Part shown: piece after piece, positions 53,933 through 64,000 of the stretch
How the letters are laid out: the number at the start of each line of letters is the position of its first letter
Numbering within the stretch: position 1 is the stretch's first letter
From: Penium margaritaceum
Lineage: Eukaryota; Streptophyta; Zygnematophyceae; Desmidiales; Peniaceae
DNA: 64,000 bases
Direction: 5' to 3'
NCBI GenBank assembly: GCA_023375785.1
Contig: SZWC01000092.1
Coordinates: 364,043 to 428,042, forward strand
Translations under genes and position numbers: made by a program
Notes under the pieces: model-generated
The model's input: only the letters and a program-made list of their open reading frames with translations
Databases searched by the model: none
Told to the model about the DNA's origin: nothing

Positions 53933-54663
53933 TGTTGGGAAAGGAGCCACCCAGCTCAGTTTCAGGTCCACGAGAGCAAGTTGCAGGAGAATAGTAGATG
54001 CTTGCTCTGACTGTCAATTCAACTTCATCATTAAAAAGATCAGGTGGCAAAATGTCTACGGTCCAAATTTGAGGCCGATGCAATGGTCGGATAGGGAGAT
54101 ATGAATTTTCAATATTTCTGGGATCATTGACCGTGGATATCTAGTTGACCATGGGCGATGGCTCCATGCCTTAGCCAGAGAAAAGAAAAAGGCAAGAATC
54201 CAAGGTCCACACCTGATGGGAGAAATATTCAAAAAGGTCCTACATTCTTCGGTTGCCTTGTCAGAGTGTGCTGACTAGGAAAAAGGTACCTCTCCATACT
54301 TTTTACGTGAGGTGAGATCCTTGTGTACTAGCCATGGATACATGGCCATTCTTCATGGGATTGTGGGTTATGTGACCGTAAGGAGTGTGGCATGAGAGCA
54401 TTTCCTAGCTCTCTAGGTCGTGTGTGAGTGGTCAACCTGATTCCTAGGCTGATTTCCTCCCTTGTGTGAGATTATAGACTCTAGTGTGTGAGCCTTCGCC
54501 TCAAGGGCTAAGTGGTATGGCTTGTGAGAGGGCTGACTTGCCCAAGCTCTATATGTACACCATCATTTTGGGTGATTCAACAACCATTTTTCAGCACAAG
54601 TGATGTCCTTCCAGTACCACATGCTCGCTGATCCAAGGCTCTCTCTCTCCTCTAGTTCCAACA
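53933..54663 (+). repeat. A4 3' LTR
   Basis: It runs from TGTTGGGA to CCAACA, 731 bp. C2 gag starts directly after it. Confidence 0.92.
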
Positions 54664-55640
54664 GGCTATAAGCGAGCAGTTGAAGCTTGGCAAAAACTCT
54701 ATGCCATCCGTTAATCCAAGGCACTCACAAACAAAATCTTTGCAATGAAGCTACTCATGACAGTGAGAATAGAGGAGAGAGATGATTTCATCACCGCTAT
54801 GTAGCAAATCGAGTCGCTCGTCTCACAGTGCAAAGATGTAGGATGGAAGATTGAAACACAACTGTAGGCGGTGGACCTGCTCATGGACCTTCCTGACAGT
54901 TGGAGCCCCTCGTTACAGTCTTGGGGGGATAGGTAGAGGACAAGCTCAACTGTGGCGTAGTGGCATAGTACATCTGTAAAGCGGCATAGATACAGAGCTT
55001 TGGGTAGTCTTCATCATCCTCGTGAGACCTCGTCATCCTCATCGGTCCTCGTCCATAAAACGTGTGGTGGCGGAAGCGGGGCCAAAGGAGGTGGCGCGCA
55101 TGGCGGCAAGAAGAAGGGCGCCAAGAAGGGTACGTACCGAAATTGTGGCAAGAAGGGCCACTCGGCTCGTGAGTGTACTAAGGAGGCAAAGGCCGGTGGT
55201 AATGACGCCAAAGGCAAAAAGGCGCTCCTCAACAGTACTCAAACCCACTACCTTAACAAGGCCAACCGCTCATGCCTACACTCTAGAGCGGAGGAGAATA
55301 CCCAGGGCGAGAAGATTGGGTTCATCAACTACTCCAAGTCCAACAAATCCATGGTGGTCGATAACGACAAGGTCGAGCTGGCGGCTGGCCAAGGAAATGT
55401 GGATGTGGAGGAGGTGGTTGGTGGAAAGCGGGTCCAGTGTGTCATCAACAACGTGTAGTACGTACCTAGCTGGGTTGACATTATAAGTGTCAGTCGCCTG
55501 ACAAACAAGGAGTAAGATGTGCTCTTCAGGTGAAAAGGGACAGTCGTGCTGAAGGACCGTGGCAATGAGTCCATGCTTGAAGCCAAGTGCAAGGGAGGCA
55601 AGATGATCCTCGCGATGACAGATTCAGCACACTCAAAAGA
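54664..55640 (+). pseudogene. C2 gag with zinc knuckle
   Basis: It begins inside gag (YKRAVEAWQKLYAI, KLLMTVRIEERDD). TAG codons break it near 54803 and 54867. The zinc knuckle at about 55126-55170 reads Y-R-N-C-G-K-K-G-H-S-A-R-E-C, its first Cys replaced by Tyr. The open frame 55000-55458 spans the knuckle and a basic linker. The protease region around 55340-55460 has no clear DSG. Confidence 0.83.
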
Positions 55641-56463
55641 ACGCACTTTCAACCTGGCTCAAGGAGGATGAGCTGATCTGGAGCTCTTGCACCCACGACT
55701 AGGACACTCCTCACTCGCAGTCGTGAAGGAGATGGCAAAGTGCGAGCTGGTACGCGGCCTCAACATTGACGTTGTAAAAGAAGCGACAGATGCAGCGAAG
55801 CACAAAATATATGAGCCATGCATTTTGGACAAGGCGCAGCGCGAACCGTTGAATGAGAACGAGAATTGTGCCTTGGACCTGCTAAAGGTCGTGTACAACG
55901 ACGTGTCCGGAACATTCAAGACGGTGTGAAAGAGCGGTGCACGTTGCTTTTTCACCTTCATACATGACTATAGTAGAAAACTCTACGTGTATTTCGTCAA
56001 GCAAAAAGGCAAGATCATGGACCAAAAAGGTCAAAGCGCTACAAAGTGACAAAGGCGGCGATTACGTGGACTGTCGTAGGTGGATGAAGCACCAAGACAT
56101 AAAATAGTAACAAACTACCCTGTATTTGCCTCAGTTAAATGGCGTGGCAAAATGGGCAAACAAGACGCTGCTCAACATGGTACGGACCAGGTTCGTGGAT
56201 GCAAAATTATTGCAAAACTTCTGGGAAGGAGGTTTGTGTATGGCAAGCTACAAATCAACCTCACTCCTACGGTAGTACAAAAGGGGAAGAGCAGCTCGAC
56301 GACGCCGCGGGAGGTTTGCAGCGGGTGTGAGCCAAGTAAGGCATTCCTAAAAGTGTTCGGGTGCAAGGCGCATGGAGTGCTCTAGGCTGCGCAGAGGCGC
56401 GATAGCAAGTAGGAGCTACAGACAAATTTGCATCTCTTCCTTGAATATAAGAGGGCACAAAAG
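55641..56463 (+). pseudogene. C2 integrase
   Basis: The zinc region reads HPRLGHSSLAVVKEM ... YEPCILDKA (first Cys lost), then the core VVYNDVSGTF (Asp in YND) and FIHDYSRKLYVYFVK. The region equivalent to NGVAER reads NGVAKWAN, with Glu replaced by Lys. The C-terminal region INLTPT and VFGCKAHGV follow with stops. It is cut at 56463 inside KRAHKAY by the A5 LTR and resumes at 61210. Confidence 0.82.
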
Positions 56464-57201
56464 TGTTGGAATTGGAGGAGAGAGTAACCCTTGGAGAAAC
56501 GAGCATGTGGGACTAGAAGGGCGTCTATTGTGCTGTAGAATGGTTGTTGAATCACTCAAAGTCATGGAGTACATATAGAGCTGGAGCTTGGACAAATCAG
56601 CCCTCTCACAAGCCTCACCCCTTAGCCATGGATGCTAAGGCTCACACACTAGAGTCCATAATCTCAGACAAGGGAGAAAATAGGCCTAGCAATCAGGGTT
56701 ACTACTCACACACGACCTAAAGAGCTGGGAAATGCTCTCATGGCACACACCTAGTGGTTACATAACCCACAATCCCATGGAGAATCGCCATGTGTCCATG
56801 GCTAGCAGACAAAGATCTCACCTCACCTAAAAAGAAAGGAGAGGTACCCTTTTCCTTGTCAACACACTCAGACAAGGGAATCCATGAATCTAGGACCTTT
56901 TGGGATATTTCTCCCATCAGGTCTTGACCCTGGACCTCTTGCCTTTTTCTTTTCTCAGGCTAAGGCATGTAGCCATCGCACATGCTCGACCAGATATCGG
57001 CGATCGATAACCCCAGAAACTTCAAAAATTCATATATCTCAATCCGACTGTTGGATCGGCCTCAAACTTGGAACGTAGAGATTTTGCTACTTGATCTTTC
57101 CAACGGTGAAGTTGGTTTGACGATCGGAGCACGCATCTTGTAGTTTCCCTCAACTTGCTCCAATGGACGTGAAATTGAGCGAAGTGGCTCCATTCCCAAC
57201 A
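56464..57201 (-). repeat. A5 3' LTR
   Basis: It is 738 bp, TGTTGG to CCAACA, followed by the inverse of a decayed polypurine tract. Confidence 0.92.
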
Positions 57202-57708
57202 ATCTACCACTATGCCGCAGTGAGAGTGGGCTTAGTCCACATGCCTTCATGTAGAACTACTGTTTCTCATGGGTTACTTTTGGCTTGGTACAAAAATCAG
57301 CAACGTGCTTGCTGATTGGAATAAACTCCCGCTTGATATCACCCTCCTGTACCATGTGCCTAATGAAGTGATATGCAATATCAATGTGCTTGGTGCGTGC
57401 ACGGTGCTTAGGATTCTTGGCGAGTGCAATTGCGCTCTGGTTGTTGACGCGCACAGAAACTGGAACTGCTGCACTCCCACCCATCTCTTTCATGATACGC
57501 TGAAACCAAACTGCTTCCTTGGCTCCAAAGCTGAGAGAGACATACTCAGCTTCCGTGCTTGAGGTGACCACGGCCACCTATCTGTTGTTGTACCAGCCAA
57601 TGGCCCCACCATTCATGAAGAACACATGTCCAGAGATGGATTTGCAGTCCTCAGGGTTTGAAGCCCAATCTGCGTCTGTATAGCCGATGATGTTCTTGTC
57701 GTTGCCGT
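57202..57708 (-). pseudogene. A5 RNase H fragment
   Basis: The minus frame 57577-57257 gives SSTEAEYVSLSFGAKEAVW, VNNQSAIALAKNPKHRARTKHID and ADFCTKP. Upstream (57578-57708) is NIIGYTDADWASN. The Asp of VDNQSA is Asn, as in A1. The element is cut by the A6 LTR within the NGND-like motif. Confidence 0.87.
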
Positions 57709-58445
57709 TATTGGAACCGAAGGAGAGAGGGAACCTTGGAGCAGCGAGCATGTGGGTCTGGAAGGGCATCACTTGTGCTGAAGAATGGTTGTTGAATCAC
57801 TTAAAATGATGGAGTACATATAGAGCTAGAGCTTGGGCAAGTCAGCCCTCTCACAAGCCACATCACTTAGCCATGGAGGCTAAGGCTCACACACTAGAGT
57901 CCATAATCTCACACAAGGAAGGAAATCAGCCTAGCAATCAGGCTAACTACTCACACACGACCTAGAGAGCTAGAAAATGCTCTCATGGAATACTCCTAGT
58001 GGTCAGATAACCCACAATCCCATGGAGAATCGCTATGTGTCCATGACTAGCACACAAGGATCTCACATCTCCTAAAAAGTAAGGAGCGGTACCTTTTTCC
58101 TGGTCAGTACATCTGACAAGGCAGCTTAAGAATCTAGGACCTTTTTGGATATTTCTTCCATCAGGTTTTCACTCTGGACCTCTTTCCTTTTTTATTTCTC
58201 AGGCTAAGGCATAGAGCCATCGCCCATGGTCACCCGCATATCGGCGGTCGATGACCCTGAAAACTTCAAATATTCATATTTCCCAATCTGACCGTTGGAT
58301 CGGCCTCAAACTTAGATCGCAGACAATTTCCCACCTGATCTTTCCAATGGTGAAGTCAGATTGACAATCGGAGCAGGCATCTCGTTGTTCCTTGGAACTT
58401 GCTCCTGTGGACCTGAAACTGAGCCGGATGGTTCCTTTTCCAATT
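57709..58445 (-). repeat. A6 3' LTR
   Basis: The plus strand starts TATTGG and ends near TTTTCCAA, where about 10 extra bases (TTCACCACCTG) replace the last bases. Left host flank GCCGT. Confidence 0.85.
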
Positions 58446-60000
58446 CACCACCTGATCTCCCACTTTGCTGCAGTCAGAGTAAGCTAAGTCTACATGCCTT
58501 CATACAGAGCTACTGCTTCTCACAATAGTCACTGACTTGGTACAAAAATCAGCGACCTGCTTGCTGGTTGGAGTACACTCTTCCTTTATAGCACCCTCCT
58601 ACACCATGTGACTGATGATGTCATATGCGATGTCAATGTGCTTTGTGCATGCATGATACTGAGGATTCTTGGCGTGTGCAATTGCGCTCTGGTTTTCAAC
58701 ACGCATACGAACTGGAACTACTCCACTCCCACTCATGTCTGCCATGAGACGCTGAAGCCAAACTGCTTCGTTGGCTCCAAAGCTGAGAAAGACGTACTCA
58801 ACATCCGTGCTTCTGGTGACCACGACCACCTACCGCTTGCTATACTAGCTGATGGCCCCACCATTCATGAGGAACACATGTGCATAGTTGGTCTTGCGAT
58901 CCTCAAAGTTTGAAGCCCAATCTGCGATTGTGTAGCCGATGATGCTGTTGTCATTGCCGTTATAGGTGATGCCGATTTTGATGGTTCAAGCAAGGTAGCG
59001 GAAGATCCGCTTCACTGCCCTCTGGTGCTCAAGTCCACGATTGGCCATGTGCTCGCTCACATCGCTAACAGCCAGTGCGCGATCCGGCCAAGTTGCAACC
59101 ATCAGGTACAAGAAGCTGCCGACGGCGCTTTGATACTTCTGCCGCTCAGCTGCATCTGCTTTTCCACTGAAGCTCACGAGGTACTGTCGCGTCTCTCGCG
59201 GCATGCCGATCGGTTTGGCTTCTGCCATGTCGAACCGCTGCAAAACATCCTTGATGTAGCGGCTCTGCTGCAGGAAGAGAGAGTGTGATTTGCGGTCAAG
59301 CGTGATCTGGATACCGAGGAAGTATGATGCCTCCCCGAGATCGAACATCTGCAAGCGCTCTTCCATGGCCTCTTTGAACTCTGGTAGTACAGACATGCTG
59401 TTGGAAAGGAGGAGCATGTCATCCATATAGACGATGATGATGAGCACCTCATGACCATGCTCCCAGCAATTGACACTGTAGTCACACTCATTGCGCTCAA
59501 ACCCCATGCACTACAACGCTGCATCCAACGTCTGGTTCCAAGCACGCGACGTTTGCTTGAGGCCGTACAACGACTTGTGCAGCTTGCAAACCAGGTGATC
59601 CTGGCCATCCATGACGAATCCCTCCGGCGGCTGCATGTACATTTCTTCCTCCAGGTCACCATATAGGAACGTCGTCTTGACGTCCATGAAATGGACCTCA
59701 AAGTCTTCTGCTGCTGTAGAGGAAAGGATTGTGCGCACAGAGGTAAACTTTGCAAGAGGAGCAAAGGTTTCTGTGCAGTCGATGCCTTCGTGCTGCGAGT
59801 AGCTCTAGGCGACCAGCCTTGCCTTGTACTTTTCCAGGTTGCCATCTGCTCCCCGCTTCTTCTTGAACACCCACTTGCACTTGTTCACCTTACGTCCAGG
59901 TGGACGCTCAGTCAGCTCCCATGTACCGTTGTCGAGCTGCGCCGGTATCTCCTGCTGCACAGCTTGCCTCTAATCTCCTGCATCTGGTGCAGTCATGGCC
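58446..60000 (-). pseudogene. A6 reverse transcriptase and RNase H
   Basis: On the minus strand, the segment 59845-59511 gives MDVKTTFLYGDLEEEMY and SLYGLKQTSRAW; 59507-58986 (173 codons) gives GFERNECDYSV, YMDDMLLLSN (catalytic YMDD, about 59420) and SYFLGIQITLD. RNase H at 58829-58599 has DVEYVFLS and VENQSAIAHAKNPQYHACTKHID, with Asp changed to Glu. Stops and frameshifts break it at several points. This copy alone keeps CAG at the codon that is TAG in A1-A4. Confidence 0.87.
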
Positions 60001-60782
60001 TCCTTGTACGACGTCGGCTCATCAAGGTGTGCTGTAACTGCGACGTTCATCTGGTCTGGTTTTTGGAGCATCTAGAAATGCGCACTCTGACAGGGTAGCT
60101 TCAACTAGATGCAGGAGCGTTAGCAGGTGAGTGGCGCGGTGCTGCTAGCACAACAGGTCCTGTTGATGGTTATGCATCTTCTTCCTCTGCTTCTGCCAAT
60201 GAGGCCGCTGTATCTGCTGCATCTGACATGGGAGAGTAGACTGGTTCTCCCACTGTCACGGTGGAGGAAGGATCAAGAGAGACAAGGTGAGGAAGGATTT
60301 ATGCTCCCACTGCCCCGTCAGCTGCTGCTTCTTCTGCCTCCTCACAGACAATATTGGTGCCGATGACATTACTCCCATTGAAAATCACATCACTGGAGAT
60401 GATGACGTGGCCAGTATCCCTCTCGTAAAGGCGATACGCCTTGCTTGCCACATCATAGTCGATCATCAGCATGTGTGCGCTCTCCTTCGCGTCCCATTTT
60501 TGCCACTTCTCCTTGGACACGTGCATGTGGGCCAAGTTGCCAAATGCGCAAAGATGACCCAGGCTCGGCTTCCTGCCTAATCACGTCTCGTAAGGCGTCA
60601 TCTGCTCCAGGGCCTTAGTTGGACTACGGTTTTTCATGTACACCGCAGTGCTGACTGCTTCTGCCCAAAAATTCGTAGGTCAGTCGGGCCGCGTGCAGCA
60701 TGGAGAGCACTGACTTAATGATGGTACGGTTTGTGTGCTCTGCTATGCTGTTCTCCTACGGCGAGTATGGCGCGGTGCGCTG
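60001..60782 (-). pseudogene. A6 integrase C-terminal region and linker
   Basis: On the minus strand: KAYRLYERDTGHVIISSDVIF (about 60430), MHVSKEKWQKWDAK and the integrase end around NSIAEHTNRTII (60730). It ends abruptly at 60782, joined to the middle of an LTR. Confidence 0.8.
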
Positions 60783-61209
60783 CCATGGAGAATCGCCATG
60801 TACCCATGGCTAGTACAGAAGGATCTCACCTCACCTAAAAAGTAAGGGGAGGTACCTTTTTCCTAGTCAGCACACTCTAACAAGGCAACCGAAGAATCTA
60901 GGACCTTTTTCGATATTTTTCACATCAGGTCTTGACCCTGGACCACTTGTTTTTTTTCTTTTCTCAGGCTAAGGCATGGAGCTATGGCCAATGGTCACTT
61001 AGATATCAGCGGTCGATGACCCTGGAAACTTTGAAAATTCATATCTCCCAATTCGACCGTTGGATCGGCCTAAAACTTGGACCGTAGAGACTTGCCACCT
61101 GATCTTTGCATAGAGGAATTCGGATTGACGATTAGAGTAGGTATCTGGTAGTTTCTAGGAACTTGCTCTTGTTTTCCTGAAACTGAGCCGGATGGCTCGT
61201 TTCCCAACA
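60783..61209 (-). repeat. Family A LTR fragment at the right end of A5/A6
   Basis: It matches the first 427 bp of the A LTR (inverted), ending CCCAACA. The junction with integrase at 60782 shows a deletion that removed the LTR end, leader and gag. Confidence 0.87.
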
Positions 61210-61234
61210 ATAAGGCATACAGGTACTATGACAT
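61210..61234 (+). pseudogene. C2 pol sliver between two insertions
   Basis: Twenty-five bases reading KAYRYYD belong to the C2 integrase-RT linker. They lie between the A5/A6 composite and the solo LTR. Confidence 0.75.
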
Positions 61235-61971
61235 TGTTGGGAAAGGAGCCATCTGGCTCAGTTTCAGGTCCACAGGAGCAAGTTCCAGGAAAGTACCAGA
61301 TGCCTGCTCCGATTGCCAATCCGACTTCACCATTGGAAAGATCAGGTGGCAAAATGTCTACGGTCCAAGTTTGAGGCCGATCCAACGGTCGGATTGGGAG
61401 ATATAAATTTTTGAAGTTTCGGGGTTCATGGACCGTCGATGTCTGGGTGGGCATGGGTGATGGCTCCATGCCTTAGCCTAAGAAAAGAAAAAGGCAAGAG
61501 GTCCAGGGTCAAGACCTGATGGGAGAAATATCCAAAAAGGTCCTTGGTCTTAGGATTGCCTTGTCAGAGTCTGCTGACTAGGATAAAGGTACCTCTCCTT
61601 ACTTTTAGGTGAGGTGAGATTCTTGTGTACTAGCCATGGACACATGGCGATTCTCCATGGGTTTGTGGGTTATGTGACCACTAGGAGTGTGCCATGAGAG
61701 CATTCTCTAGCTCTCTAGGTCGTGTGTGAGTGGTCAGCCTGATTGCTAGGCTGATTTCCTCCCTTGTGTGAGATTATGGACTCTAGTGTGTGAGCCTTAG
61801 CCTCCATGGCTAAGTGGTGTGGCTTGTGAGAGGGCTGACTTGCCCAAGCTCTAGCTCTATATGTACTCCATCATTTTGAGTGATTGGACAACCATTCTTC
61901 AGCACAAGTGATGCCCTTCCAATCACACATGCTCGCTGCTCCAAGGCTCCCTCTCTCCTCCAGATCCAACA
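61235..61971 (+). repeat. Solo family A LTR, TSD GACAT
   Basis: It is 737 bp, TGTTGGGA to CCAACA. Perfect repeats GACAT lie at 61230-61234 and 61972-61976. C2 reads on across it. Confidence 0.95.
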
Positions 61972-63805
61972 GACATGCGCGAGGAGGTAATTTGTAGCCG
62001 AGACGTTCAGTTTGTTGAGCAATAGAGCTACATCAGCAGTAACAACGCAGGCGTGGTGGACTCTCCATAGACGAGGGAGTGGTTCTACCCTCTTGATTAC
62101 GAGAAGGAGCCAGCAGACGCCGAAGTTGAGGATGTAGTATTAGAGCCCGGAGTCGATATAGCGGAGGTAGCCTATGCAGAGGACTACGATGACAATCAAG
62201 TTAATGAGGAGATCCACCGGAAGGATCCAACGGATGAGGTACCAAGGGTGCCAAGGCGCGCGCTCTCGAAAGAGTATGCATCAGGCGTTGGTGGAAAATC
62301 CACAAGAAGCGCCCGTTGTTCGGGGGATGCTTTGCTAGAGCAAGAGAGATCCTTAGGGAGGCATCTGGTCGATGACTTACCTGAGTGTGTTGAGTCGGAG
62401 GGATTGCAGTAGAGCGTCAATGCGCTACCAAAATTACCGCGCCGCTGTGGAAGACAACGGAAAGCAAAAAAGCGCTTCGACGCAAGCACCGGTCGTTGGA
62501 TTGGCATGACGCGGTACATGTTGGGTACGGCAACGGAGTCGACTACCGTGCAAGAGGTGCTTGCACGACCTGAAGAGGATCAATGGGATGCACCCATCAA
62601 GTCGGAGCAGGCATCCATCACGGAAAACGATACGTGGAAACTGGTTGACAGTCCAAAAGATGCCAATGTCATCGTTTCAAAATGGGTTTTTAAGAGCAAC
62701 TTTACAAAGGAAGGTGTGGTTGATAAATAATAGGCACGGCTGGTGGTGAAGGGATACACATAACCTTACGTACAAACACTACGATGAGACATTTGCTCCA
62801 ATTGCCAAGTTCACAAGTATACAGGCGATCCTTGCGATGGCAGCCGCGACGGACATGTACCTCCACCAAATGGACCTAAAGACGGCCTTCCTCAACGGTA
62901 TCATGCACAAAGAGATATACGTGGAGGTGCTGGAGGGATAGAGGCACCAGAGGGCAAGAGGTGTAAGCTACGAAGGTCCTTGTACAGGCTGAAATAATCG
63001 CCTTGATATTGGGACAAGCAGATGGACATCTTCATGGCATAAATTGGTTTGAAGCGCTGTGAGGCAGAACAAAGCATGTACGTGCGGTGTCACAAAAAAC
63101 TCCACATAGTCGCACTCTATGTGGATGAACTGATTTTGTACTCGAAGGATCTGTCAAGCATACAGCTACTGAAAGAGCAGAAGAGCAGCAAATGCGAGAT
63201 GTCGGACATAGGTGAGTTGGAATACTACCTTGGGGTGAGCATTACGTGAAATGGGAGGTTGCGTATGCTTGAGCTAGGATAGGCCAAATACGTAGCCGAG
63301 GTGCTGAAGTGGTATAGCATGTACAGCAAACCAGTTGGCAGTCCGGTCTAAACGACGTGTGAACTTAGTGGTAATGGTGCCGTAGAGAAAACAAGAGCAG
63401 GAGGATACGGCATGGATGTCCTACCAACCGACGGTCAGCAGCCTCATGTACGCCATGGTGGCGACTCAACTGGACATGCCCTACGTAGTGGGCCAAGTGA
63501 GCAGGTACGTGCCCGATCGAGGGCCACTACACTAGCAGGCGGTTAAATGCATCCTCTGCTACCTGCAAGCGACACGACACGTGCACCAAAGGTTCGACGG
63601 CAAGGGCAAGCGCACCCTTTGCATCTGGTCTACTATATAGATACAACCTACGCTGGCGATGTGGACAAGCGGAAGTTCACATATGGCTTCCTGTTCTTCC
63701 TCGCAGATGTAGCGGTCTCATGGTATAGTAGACAGCAAGACTGCATTACCACCTCCAGAAAGGAACCAGAGTACATCACGCTAGCCAAGGTGGTCAAGGC
63801 GACGG
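61972..63805 (+). pseudogene. C2 linker, reverse transcriptase and RNase H
   Basis: It begins REEVICSRDVQFV and an acidic linker (LDYEKEPADAEVED). RT opens with KWVFKSNFTKEGVVDK (62671-62727), then ADMYLHQMDLKTAFLNGI (about 62855-62900). The catalytic motif is YVDE in VALYVDELILYSK (about 63110), as in C1. RNase H shows YIDTTYAGDVDKRKFTYGFLFF and EPEYITLA. Stops include tandem TAA-TAG at 62728-62733 and TAG near 62938. It is cut at 63806 by an A LTR. Confidence 0.86.
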
Positions 63806-64000
63806 TGTTGAGAAAGGAGCCATCTAGCTCAGTTTCAGGTCCATAGAAGCAAGTTCCAGGAACCACATGCCTACTGTGATGGTCCATCTGACTTCACCAT
63901 TGCAAAGATAAGGTGGTAAAATTTCTACGGTCCAAGTTTGAGGCCCATCGGACAGTCGAATTGGGAGATATGAATTTTTGAAGTTTCTGGTGTCATCGAC
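63806..64000 (+). repeat. Family A LTR, cut by the window edge
   Basis: It starts TGTTGAGAAAGGAGCC inside C2 RNase H and runs to the end of the window. The left flank is GACGG; the partner is not visible. Confidence 0.88.

Larger units (their letters stand above)
50241..54663 (+). mobile_element. A4: 5'-deleted family A element
   Basis: About 220 bp of the 5' LTR (50241-50462) join directly to the gag zinc knuckle; the rest of the LTR, the PBS, the leader and most of gag are deleted. Pol and a 3' LTR (53933-54663) follow. The left flank is unique DNA and the right flank is C2 gag, with no matching TSD. Confidence 0.87.
56464..61209 (-). mobile_element. A5/A6: composite of two family A elements in C2
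   Basis: The outer ends carry AAAAG (56459-56463) and ATAAG (61210-61214), a 4-of-5 TSD, and C2 integrase continues across. Inside is A5: 3' LTR 56464-57201 and RNase H 57202-57708. A6 is inserted in it: 3' LTR 57709-about 58445 and pol 58446-60782. The right end is an LTR fragment (60783-61209). The 5' parts of both are lost by deletion. Confidence 0.8.

Overview
This window is a block of plant-type repetitive DNA with no host gene that I can defend. Almost every base belongs to decayed Ty1/copia LTR retrotransposons stacked inside one another. A streptophyte (land plant or close relative) is suggested by the canonical plant copia primer-binding site TGGTATCAGAGCC (complementary to initiator-Met tRNA), by LTRs that run TGTTG...CAACA, by 5-bp target-site duplications (TSDs), and by many coding breaks of the CAG-to-TAG kind expected from cytosine deamination in methylated heterochromatin. 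I cannot name the species. The sequence is a draft scaffold: it has single-N joins at 1749, 3928, 33942 and 39057 and a 543-N gap at 40996-41538.

I recognise three copia families and name them by letter. Family A has a 739-bp LTR, a Met-tRNA PBS and one gag-pol frame with a glutamine-rich gag; its copies are A1 (7337-13638, +), A2 (27739-34457, -), A3 (40754-47632, -), A4 (50241-54663, +), a composite A5/A6 (56464-61209, -) and several solo or partial LTRs. Family D has a roughly 770-bp LTR (TGTTGACC...TTGACA), with copies D0, D1, D2 and D3; each LTR carries a tRNA-like segment with A-box, B-box and T-run. Family C, the oldest layer, has copies C0, C1 and C2, seen only as broken gag-pol.

Layout: 1-346 is an A LTR inside D0 pol (347-2349), whose 3' LTR (2350-3119) lies inside C0 gag. 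C0 carries a solo A LTR (3898-4431) and is then split in its integrase at 5046 and resumes at 39487. Between these points lies D1 (LTRs 5047-5798 and 38378-39486). D2 (6659-19235) sits in D1 gag, and A1 sits in the D2 5' LTR with TSD AGAGT. To the right, D1 pol meets an inverted D3 (about 22075-35309) that holds a TA-flanked DNA-transposon-like insert (25219-25822), a solo D LTR (26071-26852) and the full A2 (TSD GGAGC). D1 pol then continues from 35310, interrupted by a fold-back solo A LTR (37634-38282). After C0 come A3, C1 pol, a unique stretch (about 48990-50240), A4, C2 gag-pol, A5/A6, a solo A LTR (61235-61971), C2 RT/RNase H and a last partial A LTR (63806-64000).

The insertion order is one-directional: A sits in C, D or A; D sits in C or D; no C element sits in A or D. 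No copy can encode a complete polyprotein. The best preserved is A1, with an open RT-RNase H segment of 416 codons. The observations most worth checking are the Pol III-like cassette in the D LTRs, an in-frame TAG at the same codon in four A copies, a duplicated zinc-knuckle module in A2, the YVDE reverse transcriptase motif shared by two C copies, fold-back rearrangements in two LTRs, and assembly duplications at the single-N joins.
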